Source of the DNA: Paracoccaceae bacterium
GTDB taxonomy: Bacteria; Pseudomonadota; Alphaproteobacteria; Rhodobacterales; Rhodobacteraceae
Reading direction: 5' to 3'
Assembly: GCA_024304875.1 (NCBI GenBank)
Contig: JAMWZF010000047.1
Coordinates: 1-13,567, forward strand
Length of the DNA: 13,567 nucleotides
This document shows positions 13,513 through 13,567 of the stretch, one piece after another (position 1 is the stretch's first letter; each line of letters begins with the position of its first letter). The position numbers and the translations under genes are program-made. The notes under the pieces are model-generated. The model was not told where the DNA came from. It saw nothing but the letters and a program-made list of their open reading frames with translations, and ran no database searches.

Positions 13513-13567
13513 GTCGCCTCCGCCGCGATGAGGAGTTCGGGGCGCACGACGCCACCCACGGCCGGCA
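13509..13567 (-). CDS. hisZ: C-terminal end of a hisZ-like gene (ATP phosphoribosyltransferase regulatory subunit)
   Basis: Eighteen sense codons and a TGA are visible, reading PAVGGVVRPELLIAAEAT, with the TGA overlapping the hisG ATG by four bases (ATGA). HisZ proteins often end in a similar AVGG..RP segment. The short-form hisG next to it requires HisZ, which supports the call. The fragment is too short to be sure on its own; the gene begins beyond the right edge. Confidence 0.62.
   Translation of the reverse strand, partial: PAVGGVVRPELLIAAEAT

Overview
The window reads as a chromosomal segment of a GC-rich alphaproteobacterium, most likely a member of the Rhodobacterales (Rhodobacter/Roseobacter relatives). 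This rests on the strong GC bias and on the mix of protein types: an alphaproteobacterial S4 starting from GTG, DUF1489 and DUF2125 proteins, a short-form HisG that needs HisZ, a bacterial homospermidine synthase, a Hint-domain protein, a B12-dependent ribonucleotide reductase and an ExbB-like protein with a helical tail. No transposase, integrase, phage gene, tRNA, rRNA or CRISPR array was seen. Gene density is high and codon use looks uniform, so this looks mostly like core genome rather than an island.

Layout. 1-1775 (minus): the left-truncated ExbB/MotA-like channel protein preceded by a ChaC-type gamma-glutamylcyclotransferase. 1838-2584 (plus): a short DUF2125 protein whose stop overlaps the convergent tyrC stop in one CTAG. 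2581-6105 (minus): homospermidine synthase (hss), then hisC and tyrC, the last two overlapping by 8 bases. 6247-6726 (plus): a stress-type flavin-binding (pyridoxamine oxidase-like) protein diverging from hss across a region full of inverted repeats. 6740-9300 (minus): a VOC metalloenzyme, rpsD with a clear terminator, and a Hint-domain protein. 9534-11795 (minus): the class II ribonucleotide reductase nrdJ. 11916-12341 (plus): DUF1489. 12352-12765 (minus): a PAAR-like orphan. 12823-13567 (minus): hisG and the tail of hisZ.

How the genes fit together. hisZ-hisG encode the first step of histidine synthesis. hisC encodes the later aminotransferase step and is coupled to tyrC; HisC-type enzymes often also transaminate aromatic precursors, so hisC-tyrC can act as a histidine/tyrosine module. 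hss makes the polyamine homospermidine. nrdJ supplies deoxynucleotides and shows a convincing pair of NrdR-like boxes, 31 bp centre to centre, laid over a good promoter.

The most interesting signals are mostly non-coding: the NrdR-box pair on nrdJ; a hairpin that would hide the rpsD ribosome binding site in a roughly 100-base leader; mutually exclusive stems in the nrdJ-Hint spacer; a hairpin that presents the hisC ribosome binding site in its loop; a probable leaderless start for the DUF1489 gene; and three adjacent inverted repeats between hss and the stress-protein gene. Among proteins, the PAAR-like orphan, the Hint protein with an unassigned N-terminal region, the short DUF2125 protein and the ExbB-like channel with a coiled tail deserve a second look. 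I did not find a clear new multi-gene system; the channel protein is cut by the window edge, so its partner gene cannot be seen.
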